This document shows, piece by piece, positions 1 to 9,800 of a stretch of DNA of 64,000 nt. The first letter of the stretch is position 1, and every line of letters begins with the position of its first letter. Both the position numbers and the translations under genes were made by a program. Source of the stretch: Morganella morganii (GTDB taxonomy: Bacteria; Pseudomonadota; Gammaproteobacteria; Enterobacterales; Enterobacteriaceae); the NCBI RefSeq assembly GCF_003996855.1, contig NZ_NRQY01000001.1:2289654-2353653 (forward strand), in the 5' to 3' direction. The notes beneath the pieces were generated by a model. That model made no database searches. It was not told the DNA's origin and saw only the letters and a list, made by a program, of their open reading frames with translations.

Positions 1-2106
1 GCTGATATGCATGATATCGGTTAAGCGCCGTTCGCCATCCGGCCCCGCCAGCAGGTTTTCAGCTATTTTCCGCTGGCTGAGTACCCGGCGCAGCATCGGC
101 AGAACGCCCTGCTGCTGCCAGATCTGCCCGTAACCGGCGAATTCATCCACCAGCCTGTCGCAGGCAGTTTCATCCTGATTCAGCGCATCAATCTCCGCCG
201 CATTCAGGCCGAACAACCCGGATGCCAGCGCACTGCGCAGCAGCCGTTCTTTTTCCGGATTCAGTACCGCCCGGAGCAGCCACAGCAATTCGCGGGCTTC
301 CGGCGTGTCAAACACGCTGTCGCGGTTTGAGAGAAAAACAGACGGGATCGCCCGCTGATTAAGAGCATCTTTTATCAGCTGCGCTTCCCGGCGGCTGCGC
401 ACCAGCACGGTGATATCCGCTGCACTGACCGGTTCTTGTTTTCCGGGCAGGCCAATCAGGGCAGTTCCGTTCTGTCCGGCATCCAGCCAGTCGCGGATCT
501 GCCCGGCACACACACCTGCCATAGTCCGTTCATAATCACCGCTGCTGACCCCCTCTGCGGCCTGCCACCAGAACTGCACCGCAGGCTGTGTTTTTCCGTC
601 GATCACAAAAGCGGCATCATCATTATCCGGCGCAGAACTGACCGGCTGAAACGGAATTTGTTTAAAACAAAAGGCCTCATCTGCCTGCAAAAACAATTTG
701 TTGACGCTATCAACCATTGTCTTCGCGGAACGGAAGTTAGTTCCCAGGGTGTAATGCGCGCTGACATCCCGCCGTGCTTTGATATACGTGAAAATATCCG
801 CGCCACGGAAGGCATAAATCGCCTGTTTCGGATCACCGATAAACAGCAGCCCGTACGGATCCGCAGGCGTGCCGTTATCACCGGTATTCTCCTGATAAAT
901 AGTGCGGAAAATCCGGTATTGCTGGGGATCGGTATCCTGGAATTCATCAATCATCGCCACCGGAAAACGTCTGCGCAGTGTCTGTGCCAGCAGCGCCCCG
1001 TTTTCCTGATGCAGTGCGTTGTCCAGCCGGGTCAGCAGGTCATCAAACCCCATTTCACCCCTGATCTGCTTTTCCTGTGTGATGGTCTGGCGAATCTCAT
1101 ACACAGCGCGGGTAAACAGGACATCCTCCAGCGTCAGTGCCTGCTTCGTCAGTGCCTCAATCGCAGAGAACACCGGATGTGAAGGCGGCATGCCGCCTTT
1201 TTTTGTTTTTTCATCCAGAACAGCCTGACTGAAACGCTCTATATTTTTCGGCAATGCGTAGTGTGTGGTTTCCTCTTCCTCCGCCCAGTCATTAATCCCG
1301 GCAATCCATCCGGGCACCAGATTGGCGCGGTAACTGCTTTTATTCAGGTCAGAATTCTGAATAAGACTGACAAAATCAACGTCACTTTCCCGCCAGCACT
1401 GTTTAACCTCATCAATTGCGGCGATAATTTTCTCATGGCGGGAAAGCAATGTTTCATCTGATTCCGGTGCATCGGTAATTCCGGGCAACTCGCCCTGCAA
1501 CCAGGGGTAAATATCCCTCAGCAGCGCCTCAGGATCAGACCAGAGCTGTTTAACAGCTCTGGCCAGCTCTACCGGCAGCGGATAACAATGACGCCGCCAG
1601 AAGTCCTCACAGGCCTGTTTACGGACAGGATGCTCATCCTGAATCAGTGTCTGCTCAAAAAGTACGCCGGATTCAAAGGCGTTGTGTGTCAGCATGCGCT
1701 GACAAAAACCGTGGATGGTAAAAATGGCGGCTTCATCCATCTGCCGTTCAGCCAGCAGCAGACGCTGAGCTGCGCTCTGCTTATCTTCAATCAGCGCCAG
1801 AAGCGGGCCGAACCCGTAATCTTCTCCCGGTTCCCCGCCCTCTTCATGACGCAGACAGGCAATCCGCAGCCTGTGGATATTCTCACGGATACGCCCGCGC
1901 AGCTCATTCGTTGCGGCTTCGGTAAAGGTCACCACCAGGATCTCTTCCGCCGATAACGGCCGGACAAATGCCCCGTCACCTATTCCCAGCAGCAGACGCA
2001 GATAGAGCCGGGCCAGGGTATAGGTTTTTCCTGTACCGGCAGATGCCTCAATTAACCGCTGCCCCTGCAGCGGTATTGTCATCGGATTTAAAGATTCAGC
2101 CGCCAT
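1..2106 (-). CDS. recB: RecBCD subunit RecB, N-terminal 702 residues (partial, 3' end off the window)
   Basis: RecB is the 3'-5' helicase and nuclease subunit of RecBCD, which processes double-strand breaks up to Chi. The frame stays open from an ATG at 2106 to base 1. The start reads MAAESLNPM and is followed by LQGQRLIEASAGTGKTYT, the SF1 Walker A motif at about residues 21-28. The last visible residues include LTDIMHIS, typical of the helicase core. The E. coli protein is about 1180 residues, so the C-terminal nuclease domain lies beyond the left edge. The start is 5 bases past the ptrA stop, and the order recC-ptrA-recB matches E. coli, which suggests one operon; recD should follow to the left. 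The plus-strand ORFs over this region are shadows. Confidence 0.95.
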   Translation of the reverse strand, partial: MAAESLNPMTIPLQGQRLIEASAGTGKTYTLARLYLRLLLGIGDGAFVRPLSAEEILVVTFTEAATNELRGRIRENIHRLRIACLRHEEGGEPGEDYGFGPLLALIEDKQSAAQRLLLAERQMDEAAIFTIHGFCQRMLTHNAFESGVLFEQTLIQDEHPVRKQACEDFWRRHCYPLPVELARAVKQLWSDPEALLRDIYPWLQGELPGITDAPESDETLLSRHEKIIAAIDEVKQCWRESDVDFVSLIQNSDLNKSSYRANLVPGWIAGINDWAEEEETTHYALPKNIERFSQAVLDEKTKKGGMPPSHPVFSAIEALTKQALTLEDVLFTRAVYEIRQTITQEKQIRGEMGFDDLLTRLDNALHQENGALLAQTLRRRFPVAMIDEFQDTDPQQYRIFRTIYQENTGDNGTPADPYGLLFIGDPKQAIYAFRGADIFTYIKARRDVSAHYTLGTNFRSAKTMVDSVNKLFLQADEAFCFKQIPFQPVSSAPDNDDAAFVIDGKTQPAVQFWWQAAEGVSSGDYERTMAGVCAGQIRDWLDAGQNGTALIGLPGKQEPVSAADITVLVRSRREAQLIKDALNQRAIPSVFLSNRDSVFDTPEARELLWLLRAVLNPEKERLLRSALASGLFGLNAAEIDALNQDETACDRLVDEFAGYGQIWQQQGVLPMLRRVLSQRKIAENLLAGPDGERRLTDIMHIS

Positions 2107-2110
2107 CGCC

Positions 2111-4993
2111 TTACCGTATTTCTTCTTTAACAGGTAACAAAGCCTGGAACGCTGTCACAGACGGATATGTGATCCATCCGGCCGGTTTCGCGTAATCATC
2201 TGCTTTGCCGCCGGTTCCGGTTACCTGAGAGTAAAGTGCCAGTCCGTTTTTCGACACCACCGCATTCTCATAGAATGTCACCACATCCTGTTTGGTCATT
2301 TTTTTCACCGCCGCAATAGTTTGCTCGCGGGTGTTGAAATCAAAGTAATTATTTTTGAAATCAAATGAATAACGGGATGCTTCTTCCTCAAAGGTTTCCG
2401 GCGGCTGTGTCATTTCCGTAAGGAGCGCATTGCGGTATTTATCAAATTCCGCATTATCCAGTGCTTTCAGACGTTTTCCGGCATTGATATAGAAATCATC
2501 AAAGCGCTGTGACAGATAAGCCGGATTTTTTTCATTACTTTGCAGCAGGAAACCAATCCCCCACTGGCGGCCGAAATTCGGATTAAATGCAAACAGGGCA
2601 TATCCCAGTTGTTCCTGTGTCCGCAACTGATCATAGAACCACGGATGCAGAATTTTCGACAGCACAGACGAGAATGCCGCGCCTTCCGTCCGTAAATAAC
2701 CGGTCGGAATGAAAATATTTGCCAGCGCGTTATCGGTACTGTTGGCTTTTTCGTCAAAGTTTGGTTTGAGGGCTTTATCAATCACATAATAATCCCCTAC
2801 CCACCATTCCGTACCTTGTGAGCCGAGCTGCGTCTGTGCCTGCGATGCAATCTGTTTTGCCTGCGGTGCCGTCAGATTACCGAACACAAACATCTGAAGC
2901 GCACCCTCACGGATAAGACGGTCACGGAACTGCGTGATATCACTTTCCGTAATAGTCTCCAGCGCTGCGAGGCGCTCTTTATCTTCGAAATAAGGCACTG
3001 ATTTCAGACGACTGAACGGACGCATTGCCATTTCATAGGCTTTGCCGTTATCTGATACCGCAACCTGCTCACGATACCAGGATTTCGCCTGTGCAAGCTC
3101 AGATGCTGCCGGAGTAAAGGACTGATATTCTGTCACTGCCGTAGTCAGTAATTCAGGCAGGTGCTGGGAATAGCCGCTGACACTGATATTCAGGCCATCA
3201 CCATCACTGATACTGATCCCCATTCCTGCCACACCAGCCTGATAAGTGAGCTGATTCAGTTTCAGTTCACTGACATAACTGAGCAGTGCGCTGGTGACAA
3301 CATCTTTTGCTGTTCTGCCGGTATTCCGGTTACGCAGTTCCAGCGCGATAATCGCTTTCGGCTCATCAGCAAAATAGTGGCTCGGCATATAGAACAGGCG
3401 CAATTTTTCCGAATCTGTCAGCTGTACCGGTTTTTGCTGTTCCTGCTGTTTAATCAGATCAAAATTATCCGGAATAAACGGGTTCAGTACCGGCAGAGAG
3501 AAACGGAAGTCACCTTCAGATTTACGCCATTTATCCAGCTGCACGCCAGTCACTGCATCCACCTGATAAGGGGCATCAACAAAATAGGCTTTTTTGTTGC
3601 TTGGCTCCTGCGGACTGATATACCAGACGCGGGCTTTTTCCGGTGTTAAATCCGCAAGGCGGGCTTTGATGGCGGCCGGGTCCCAGTCATCGGCAAGATA
3701 ACCGGCATTCAGGATATTTTTTACCGGGTAATCCATCATGGTGTTTGCCAGTGATTCGACATAATTCATATCACGGACAACCGAGTTGTAGCGGAACGCC
3801 AGCATATTCACACGGGCAATTTCATCAAAGTAATCTTTATTAATCCCTTTTTCTTTAATCAGATTCAGGTACGCGAAAACAGCAGCGGTAATTTCATCGC
3901 GCTTCGCCATGCCCTCATCAGTCAGTGAGACAGAGATAATAAACACCCCTTGGTTACGTGCCAGGGTTGAGGATGCCGATGCACTGACGTTCTCTGCCAG
4001 CCCGTTTGATATAAGCCAGTTCGCCAGAGTGCCTTCACTGCGGCTTCCCAGAAGGTACGCAATATAGGTATCTGTCTGTTTGCGGAAATCTTTGCTGTTG
4101 TTGTCGATAACAAACTCAAAATCGAGTGATTTCTGCGGTTGTGCCGGGACATAGTGAATAATTTTCTGCTGTTCGGCTGCCGTGATCAGCGGCACGGTGA
4201 TCTCCGGAACCGCCGCATGACGATCGGGAATAGTGCCGAAGGTGTCATTCGCCAGTTTAGCCAGCTCTTCAGCGGACTCCGGTCCGTAAATCACGGCTTT
4301 CATCAGGTTGGCTGAATAGTATGTCTTGTAAAACTTCAGCAATTCTTCATGCAGGATACTGCCGGGTTTATCCCTCAGGGTTTCCAGATTTCCGCCGGAA
4401 AAACGGGAGATCGGATGTGCCGGGTTCCAGGTCTCCGCCCGTACCTGATACATGCGGTGCCCGTCGCGGGAACGCGCCATGGTCAGTTCAGTGTTGACCG
4501 CGTTACGTTCTTTATCGGCATTCACCGGGTCCAGCAGCGGCTCTGCCAGCGCATCCGCCAGCCGCTCTGTTGCACCTTTCAGGGCATTGTTTTCAACTTC
4601 AAAATAGAAATCAGTGTAGTTGGAACCGGTGCTGGCGTTATGGCTTCCGCCGTGCTTTGCCAGATAGTCGCTGAAGTTCCCGGGTTCAGGGAAGCGTTTC
4701 GAGCCCATCAGCACCATATGTTCCAGATAGTGCGCAAGACCCGCCTGGCTCTCCGGCTCATCCATACTGCCGATAGCCAGACTGACAGCCGCTGCTGATT
4801 TACGGGCGGTCTTATCCGAAATAAGCAGAACCGTCATATTATTTTTCAGGGTAATCGCCTGATACTGACGCGGATCGTTGGCGCTTTTCTCAATCTCTCC
4901 GGGCAGAACCTGCCAGTTGTTCTGAGCAAGTGCATTGGCACCGGTAAAAAAGAAAAGCAGCGTAAAAATAAACTGCACTAGTTGTTTAGGCAT
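2111..4993 (-). CDS. ptrA: Pitrilysin (protease III), periplasmic zinc metalloprotease
   Basis: An M16-family inverse-zinc metallopeptidase that degrades small peptides in the periplasm. The N-terminus (MPKQLVQFIFTLLFFF, then ANALA) is a signal peptide with an AxA cleavage site. The zinc motif HYLEH, in the context GLAHYLEHMVLMGS, lies near residue 88, and the downstream glutamate is in NAVNTELTMAR. At about 960 residues it equals the E. coli length of 962. An upstream in-frame ATG at 5002 is possible, but the ATG at 4993 matches the family's MP- start. Either start overlaps the recC stop (4986-4988), so translation is probably coupled. Position between recC and recB is the enterobacterial arrangement. 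Confidence 0.95.
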   Translation of the reverse strand: MPKQLVQFIFTLLFFFTGANALAQNNWQVLPGEIEKSANDPRQYQAITLKNNMTVLLISDKTARKSAAAVSLAIGSMDEPESQAGLAHYLEHMVLMGSKRFPEPGNFSDYLAKHGGSHNASTGSNYTDFYFEVENNALKGATERLADALAEPLLDPVNADKERNAVNTELTMARSRDGHRMYQVRAETWNPAHPISRFSGGNLETLRDKPGSILHEELLKFYKTYYSANLMKAVIYGPESAEELAKLANDTFGTIPDRHAAVPEITVPLITAAEQQKIIHYVPAQPQKSLDFEFVIDNNSKDFRKQTDTYIAYLLGSRSEGTLANWLISNGLAENVSASASSTLARNQGVFIISVSLTDEGMAKRDEITAAVFAYLNLIKEKGINKDYFDEIARVNMLAFRYNSVVRDMNYVESLANTMMDYPVKNILNAGYLADDWDPAAIKARLADLTPEKARVWYISPQEPSNKKAYFVDAPYQVDAVTGVQLDKWRKSEGDFRFSLPVLNPFIPDNFDLIKQQEQQKPVQLTDSEKLRLFYMPSHYFADEPKAIIALELRNRNTGRTAKDVVTSALLSYVSELKLNQLTYQAGVAGMGISISDGDGLNISVSGYSQHLPELLTTAVTEYQSFTPAASELAQAKSWYREQVAVSDNGKAYEMAMRPFSRLKSVPYFEDKERLAALETITESDITQFRDRLIREGALQMFVFGNLTAPQAKQIASQAQTQLGSQGTEWWVGDYYVIDKALKPNFDEKANSTDNALANIFIPTGYLRTEGAAFSSVLSKILHPWFYDQLRTQEQLGYALFAFNPNFGRQWGIGFLLQSNEKNPAYLSQRFDDFYINAGKRLKALDNAEFDKYRNALLTEMTQPPETFEEEASRYSFDFKNNYFDFNTREQTIAAVKKMTKQDVVTFYENAVVSKNGLALYSQVTGTGGKADDYAKPAGWITYPSVTAFQALLPVKEEIR

Positions 4994-7900
4994 CAGCCTC
5001 ATTCTCCCTGTTTTTCTGATGTTGAAACATCGGCAAAAAGAGTTGTTGTGAAAATTGCTTTATTGCGTCCATAAGTGTTTCATCAAAATGGCGGAATGCA
5101 CGGACAACATAATCGTCCTCCGCCTCGCCGGTAAACTGGTATCCCCCCTGCAATGTCTGCAGCAGCAGTAAACCGGCTTTATGTTGGAGTCCTTCATCAT
5201 CAGAGAGTTCACCGGTGTTGTCATCCGCCAGCGTGGTCAGCCATGCCCAGCCGCTTTTGACAAAGATGGGCAGCGGTTCATTCAGACCCCGGACAAACAC
5301 ATCCAGCAGCGGGCGCAGATAGTCCCGTGCCTGATCCGCCGTCAGCGGTTCAAAGATCCACACTGTATCTCCGCGCCCGTACATCCGGCTGAATTGCTGC
5401 CGTCCGCTCAGGCTGTAAGTCAGATGTTCAATCCACAAACGCAGACCGCCCGACGCGGTCAGTGCTGCCGGGCGCCAGCGGAGCAACCCGTTCTCCTGAA
5501 CACCCGTCAGTCGCCCGCTGTAAGTATAAGGCCCAATAACATCATGAAATGACTCAGTATCAGACTCCATCCGTGCATTGCGGATTTTCTCCGCCAGAAC
5601 ATCCATTTCCTGTAATTGTTCTTCCCAGTAAACCTGTGCAAACGCTCCGGCCGGCAGTTCCCCCGCCGCTTTCAGCAACCTGAAGACCTTTTCTTCCGGC
5701 TGACCATCCACCAGTGTGTCAAGCAACCTGGTGTTAAATCCGTAACGCTGCAAATTATTGACACTGAAGGGCTCTTCTTCCGGTAGTGCCACATCCTCAA
5801 TCTCAAAATGCACATTCAGACGCTGCTGAAAAAAAGCCCTGACCGGATGCCGGTAAAACCGCAGCAGCTGATCAACGGTTATTTCTGTTATATTTTCTGC
5901 CGGAACCGGGACATTAAACGCGCCCTGCGCTTCTCCCTGCCGCAATGCGGCCGGTAACCACTGTGGCGCAAAACTCTGAAACTCTGCGCCTTCCCTGTAG
6001 TTGTCTGCCGCAAATGGTACGCGGGTGTGCCGGACAATCAGATGATTTTCCAGTGATTTCCGGCTGGTATCCAGATCGGCAAAGCGATCTTTCTCCAGAC
6101 AGAAGCTGAGCCCTGCATATTCAAGCAGTTCACTGACCAGCACCGACGGATTTCGTTCTTCGTTATCTCTGACAGATCGGCCGATATAGCTGATATATAA
6201 ATATTCTTTTGCTGATCCCAGCGCTTCGAGGAAAAGATAACGGTCATCATCGCGGCGTTTACGATCACCCCGCCGGCTTTTTTCTGCCATCAGGTCAAAT
6301 CCCAGCGGCGGGATTGTTCTCGGATAGACACCGTCATTCATGCCCAGCAGACAAATCACCTTAAACGGAACAGAACGCATCGGCATCAGTGTGCAGAAAT
6401 TTACGGCGCCGGATAAAAAACGCTGGCTGATTTTCTCGTCATCCAGCCGCAGAGAGAGTTCATCACGGATCAGCGAGAGCGGGACATCCCCTTCATAACA
6501 GGTTTTCACGCCCTGATCCAATACCTGCTGCCACTGCTGAAGCACCATACTGAGTACCGGTTCGGTATCCGGTGTCATCATAAAAAATGCGGATAACAGC
6601 TCAGAACCGGTTTCACGCCACTGTGCCGGTGTCCGCGGTTCACTCAGTATTTTCTGCCACTGCCGTAAAGTATCAATAAAAGCAGCCAGTTGCCCGACCC
6701 GGTCCGCCGACATGCCGGAAACCTCATCATAAGGCAGTATCCCGCGCCAGGTGCCTTCATCCTCTGCCATTGCATAGCCCAGCAGCATGCGATCCAGCCC
6801 GAATTTCCAGGTGTTCTGGCCAAAGACCGGCAGTGAGAAAGACTCTATATTATGATCATCCAACCCCCAGCGGACACCGGAACCGCTGACCCAGCGGCGC
6901 AAAAGCGGCAGGTCGCTCTCATCCAGCCCGAACTGCTGCGCCACTGCCGGAACTTCCAGCAGGCTGAGCACATGTTCTGAAGTGAAACGGCTCTGCGGTA
7001 ATTCCAGCAGTGTCAGCACTGCCTGTAATACGGGGTGAGCCTGGCGGGCCTTACGGTCTGAAATGGCAAACGGCAGATAGCGGTTTTCGTTCCCCTGTCC
7101 GAAAACCGCCTGAATATAAGGAGAGTAGCTGTCGATATCCGCCACCATGACAATAATGTCGCGGGGAGTCAGTGACGGGTCGTTTTCCAGCAGGTTCAGT
7201 AAATAGTCCTGCAAAATCTCCACTTCCCGCTGCGGGCTGTGGCAGGAGTGAAATGTCAGGGAACGGTCATTATCCGCAATCACCCGCCGCCCTTCACTGG
7301 TGGAAAACTCCTCTTTATTTTTCCCCACCACGCTGCCGTCTTCCAGATTAAGAATATCCTGCTGAACAGCAGACAGCAGTGTCTCTGCCGGGCGCTCGAC
7401 AAAGGCTTTAATGGCATGAATTTCTTCAATATCTTCCAGAAAAAACAGGTTATCCCGGCCGGGGCGCCCCCATGATGCCAGCAGCGGGTTACCGGTATTT
7501 TGTTCCCCGTCCGCCTCAAAATCGAACAGTGAAGGTGCATCCTCATCCGATTTAAACCAGCTGACGGCTTTTTTATCCCAATAGCTTTGCGGCTTACGCG
7601 CCAGCATACGCCGCAGTGCGGCCGGGCTCCGTAAATCGCCCCAGTAATACTGGCAGGGATTGGTAAACATCAGATGGATATGGGTATGCTGCCCGAGAGC
7701 CCGCAGAGCCTGAAGATAGACCGGCGGTAATGCGGAAATACCGCAGATAAACAGGCGGGGCGGCAGATTGGAGACCACCTCCGGATCACCTTCATTAAGT
7801 ACATCTATAAAACGCTGATAAAGATTGGCACGGTGCCATTCCGGTTGCCCCAGACTGCGGGTCAGAGTCTGAAGATCCCGCCACAGGCATTTCTGCCAGG

Positions 7901-8387
7901 ACTGATTCTGACTCAGCCCGTCAATCAGCTCATTATTTTCCCAGGCCGTAAGCCAGTCAGGCCGGTAAACAAGATACTGGTCAAATAAGTCCGCAATACG
8001 ACCCGACAGCTGATGCAGCTTGCGTTTATCCCCGTCATCATCAAGATAATGACGCAACGGGGCAAAATCCGGGTCATTAAGACGCTGTGGCAGCAGTGAC
8101 ATCAGTTTCCAGGTCATCGCCCCTTTACTGAAAGCACTTTCTTTCGGAATACCCGGTAAGACACGGGTAAACATATCCCAGATAAATGTTGCGGGCAGCG
8201 GAAATGTAATATTCGCAGCAATGCCCAGTTTTTCCGCCAGACTGATTTGCAGCCACTGCGACATTCCCGGGCTTTGCACCAGCACAGTTTCAGGACAAAA
8301 AGGATCATTAATTTTATCATTATCAATAATATGGCATATCAGGTCTTTCAGCAGATCCAAATCATTAGAGTGATAAACCGTAAACAT
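4986..8387 (-). CDS. recC: RecBCD subunit RecC, Chi-recognition subunit
   Basis: RecC is the scaffold and Chi-recognising subunit of RecBCD. At 1133 residues it is close to E. coli RecC (1122). Near-identical stretches include FPLPATFIWDMF near residue 65, FICGISALPPVYLQALRALG near 215, MVADIDSYSPYIQAVFG near 415, and VICLLGMNDGVYPRTIPPLG near 680. The fold is that of an inactivated helicase/nuclease, and no Walker A motif is seen, as expected. The gene starts 10 bases after ppdC ends and overlaps the start of ptrA, so it belongs to the long leftward block beginning at ppdA. Confidence 0.96.
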   Translation of the reverse strand: MFTVYHSNDLDLLKDLICHIIDNDKINDPFCPETVLVQSPGMSQWLQISLAEKLGIAANITFPLPATFIWDMFTRVLPGIPKESAFSKGAMTWKLMSLLPQRLNDPDFAPLRHYLDDDGDKRKLHQLSGRIADLFDQYLVYRPDWLTAWENNELIDGLSQNQSWQKCLWRDLQTLTRSLGQPEWHRANLYQRFIDVLNEGDPEVVSNLPPRLFICGISALPPVYLQALRALGQHTHIHLMFTNPCQYYWGDLRSPAALRRMLARKPQSYWDKKAVSWFKSDEDAPSLFDFEADGEQNTGNPLLASWGRPGRDNLFFLEDIEEIHAIKAFVERPAETLLSAVQQDILNLEDGSVVGKNKEEFSTSEGRRVIADNDRSLTFHSCHSPQREVEILQDYLLNLLENDPSLTPRDIIVMVADIDSYSPYIQAVFGQGNENRYLPFAISDRKARQAHPVLQAVLTLLELPQSRFTSEHVLSLLEVPAVAQQFGLDESDLPLLRRWVSGSGVRWGLDDHNIESFSLPVFGQNTWKFGLDRMLLGYAMAEDEGTWRGILPYDEVSGMSADRVGQLAAFIDTLRQWQKILSEPRTPAQWRETGSELLSAFFMMTPDTEPVLSMVLQQWQQVLDQGVKTCYEGDVPLSLIRDELSLRLDDEKISQRFLSGAVNFCTLMPMRSVPFKVICLLGMNDGVYPRTIPPLGFDLMAEKSRRGDRKRRDDDRYLFLEALGSAKEYLYISYIGRSVRDNEERNPSVLVSELLEYAGLSFCLEKDRFADLDTSRKSLENHLIVRHTRVPFAADNYREGAEFQSFAPQWLPAALRQGEAQGAFNVPVPAENITEITVDQLLRFYRHPVRAFFQQRLNVHFEIEDVALPEEEPFSVNNLQRYGFNTRLLDTLVDGQPEEKVFRLLKAAGELPAGAFAQVYWEEQLQEMDVLAEKIRNARMESDTESFHDVIGPYTYSGRLTGVQENGLLRWRPAALTASGGLRLWIEHLTYSLSGRQQFSRMYGRGDTVWIFEPLTADQARDYLRPLLDVFVRGLNEPLPIFVKSGWAWLTTLADDNTGELSDDEGLQHKAGLLLLQTLQGGYQFTGEAEDDYVVRAFRHFDETLMDAIKQFSQQLFLPMFQHQKNRENEADA

Positions 8388-8397
8388 TGTCCTGTCC

Positions 8398-8730
8398 TTA
8401 CATACATTGCCATCTGCCGGCGGTTAACCGGCGCTCTCCCGAGGAGACCAGACCGATAGTAACGGAAATACATCCCGGTGACACATTTTCCTGATAACTT
8501 TCCCATTTCTGCCGGGGAGACAGATGTGTCTGCATCATCTGCCGTAATACCCCGGGATCGGTGGTAAAACGCATCATCTGATGCAGATGGCGTACTGTAC
8601 TGACATCTGTATACTGCCTGTGTTTTCCGCTGTGCAGAAGCTGATAATAGCGTAATAATCCTGTAACCAGAACTGCAAATATAAAGGCGCAAACCATCAC
8701 TTCCGGTAACGACATTCCGCGTTCATTCAT
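8398..8730 (-). CDS. ppdC: Prepilin-type N-terminal domain protein PpdC (pseudopilin)
   Basis: A type IV pilin-like minor pseudopilin of about 110 residues. The class III prepilin signal is MNERG followed by MSLPEVMVCAF: cleavage is expected after Gly, with Glu at +5 of the mature protein, then a hydrophobic helix. E. coli PpdC has the same FSLPEVM pattern. ATGs at 8748, 8733 and 8730 are in frame; I chose 8730 because AGGA lies 7 bases upstream. The start overlaps the ygdB stop at 8723. It belongs to the ppdA-ppdB-ygdB-ppdC set. No prepilin peptidase or assembly ATPase is in the window, so the machine that would use it is encoded elsewhere or unknown. Confidence 0.85.
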   Translation of the reverse strand: MNERGMSLPEVMVCAFIFAVLVTGLLRYYQLLHSGKHRQYTDVSTVRHLHQMMRFTTDPGVLRQMMQTHLSPRQKWESYQENVSPGCISVTIGLVSSGERRLTAGRWQCM

Positions 8731-9238
8731 CATTTTTTCCTGTTTCATTGTGCCGGTTACAGGCGGGTTTTAAATCCGGCGGACAAAAATCACTCCAGCC
8801 CTGAGGCAATGCCGTCAGTATCATTCTGTCTCCTTCGTCCCGGGCGCTGACCAGCTGATAATGTGTGATATTTTGTGCAAACCAGGGCGAGAACATACTT
8901 CCCTGTAATAACAGCTTATTAGCTCTCAGCCGCCGCAAACAACTTTTCAGTTCCCGGCCCGGCGGCGCCCGGCAATAAAACTGAGTTTCGTTCAGTGCTT
9001 GCCGGGACCAGTCCTGCGTCAGCCCCCATTCCAGGGCGGATGCCGCACCGGTGTCCGCGCGGTAAAATTCAGTTTCATCCTGACCGTTACGCCACTCCGT
9101 CTGATAAAAGCGATGCAGAACAGATAACATCATCAGTGAAATTCCCAGCAACAGCATAATCATCAGCAGTAAGGCATTCCCCCCTGAACGATCATCTTTT
9201 TTCCTGCCGGGGCTACAGGTGGTAATTAGGCATAACAA
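8723..9238 (-). CDS. ygdB: YgdB family pseudopilin-operon protein
   Basis: About 171 residues, with one N-terminal hydrophobic helix (ALLLMIMLLLGISLMML) preceded by a GG pair, so it resembles a minor pseudopilin. The C-terminal PQGWSDFCPP matches the SPRGWSDFCPL ending of E. coli YgdB. The N-terminus is longer than in E. coli (135 residues in total), and the first ATG lies inside ppdB. No later in-frame ATG precedes the helix, so the exact start is uncertain. Overlaps at both ends indicate translational coupling with ppdB and ppdC. Function is not established. Confidence 0.8.
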   Translation of the reverse strand: MLCLITTCSPGRKKDDRSGGNALLLMIMLLLGISLMMLSVLHRFYQTEWRNGQDETEFYRADTGAASALEWGLTQDWSRQALNETQFYCRAPPGRELKSCLRRLRANKLLLQGSMFSPWFAQNITHYQLVSARDEGDRMILTALPQGWSDFCPPDLKPACNRHNETGKNDE

Positions 9239-9800
9239 TCAGGCTTTCTCCGGTTCGCTGTATTAAGGGCATATCCAGCCCGGTGAGTGTCAGGGTTAAG
9301 CGCAGACCATTTTTTCCGTGCAGTTTTACCGGCGTGACCAGAAACCGGGAAACGGTCACATAACGGTTGTCCGTCACTTTTTCCCAGCCGGAATCCCGGC
9401 AGCTGCGGGCGTTGCGTGTCCATTCCAGTGCCTGCTTATTCAGACGGTAACCAAAATGTTCCCCGATTTTACGGATATTCCGTTCCCAGAGGCCATTGTG
9501 ATTAAGATCGTAAGCAACAATAATACAGCTGCCGGCTACCTCGCCCTGCCTTGCCGCAATTTGCAGCGGGCTGCCCCGGCAGTGCCCCCGGCAGAATGCT
9601 GTCCGCCGGAGATCTTTTTCCAGCCGCAAAAGTGTTTCCCGCATAATGGTATCCATCTTATATTGCCGGTATGTGTTCAGAACATCCTGCCCGAGTGCAG
9701 GAAAAAAGCGGGTTACCGTTACCAGAATAACCGCACTGACAGCCATCCCCACCAGCATTTCAAATAACAATAGCCCCTGCTCCCGTATTTTATTCAGCAT
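9213..9800 (-). CDS. ppdB: Prepilin-type N-terminal domain protein PpdB (pseudopilin)
   Basis: A minor pseudopilin of about 195 residues. The start MLNKIREQG is followed by LLLFEMLVGMAVSAVILV: type III signal, cleavage after Gly, Glu at +5. The globular part contains paired cysteines (FCRGHC; ARSCRDSGW). An upstream in-frame ATG at 9833 would put 11 extra residues before the pilin signal and is less likely. It overlaps the ppdA stop (9794) by 7 bases and is overlapped by ygdB, giving a tight four-gene cassette ahead of recC as in E. coli. Confidence 0.87.
   Translation of the reverse strand: MLNKIREQGLLLFEMLVGMAVSAVILVTVTRFFPALGQDVLNTYRQYKMDTIMRETLLRLEKDLRRTAFCRGHCRGSPLQIAARQGEVAGSCIIVAYDLNHNGLWERNIRKIGEHFGYRLNKQALEWTRNARSCRDSGWEKVTDNRYVTVSRFLVTPVKLHGKNGLRLTLTLTGLDMPLIQRTGESLIVMPNYHL

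Noticed and set aside
436..1182. 248-residue plus-strand ORF near the left end
   Set aside because: It is antisense to recB, whose minus-strand frame is open and clearly homologous throughout.
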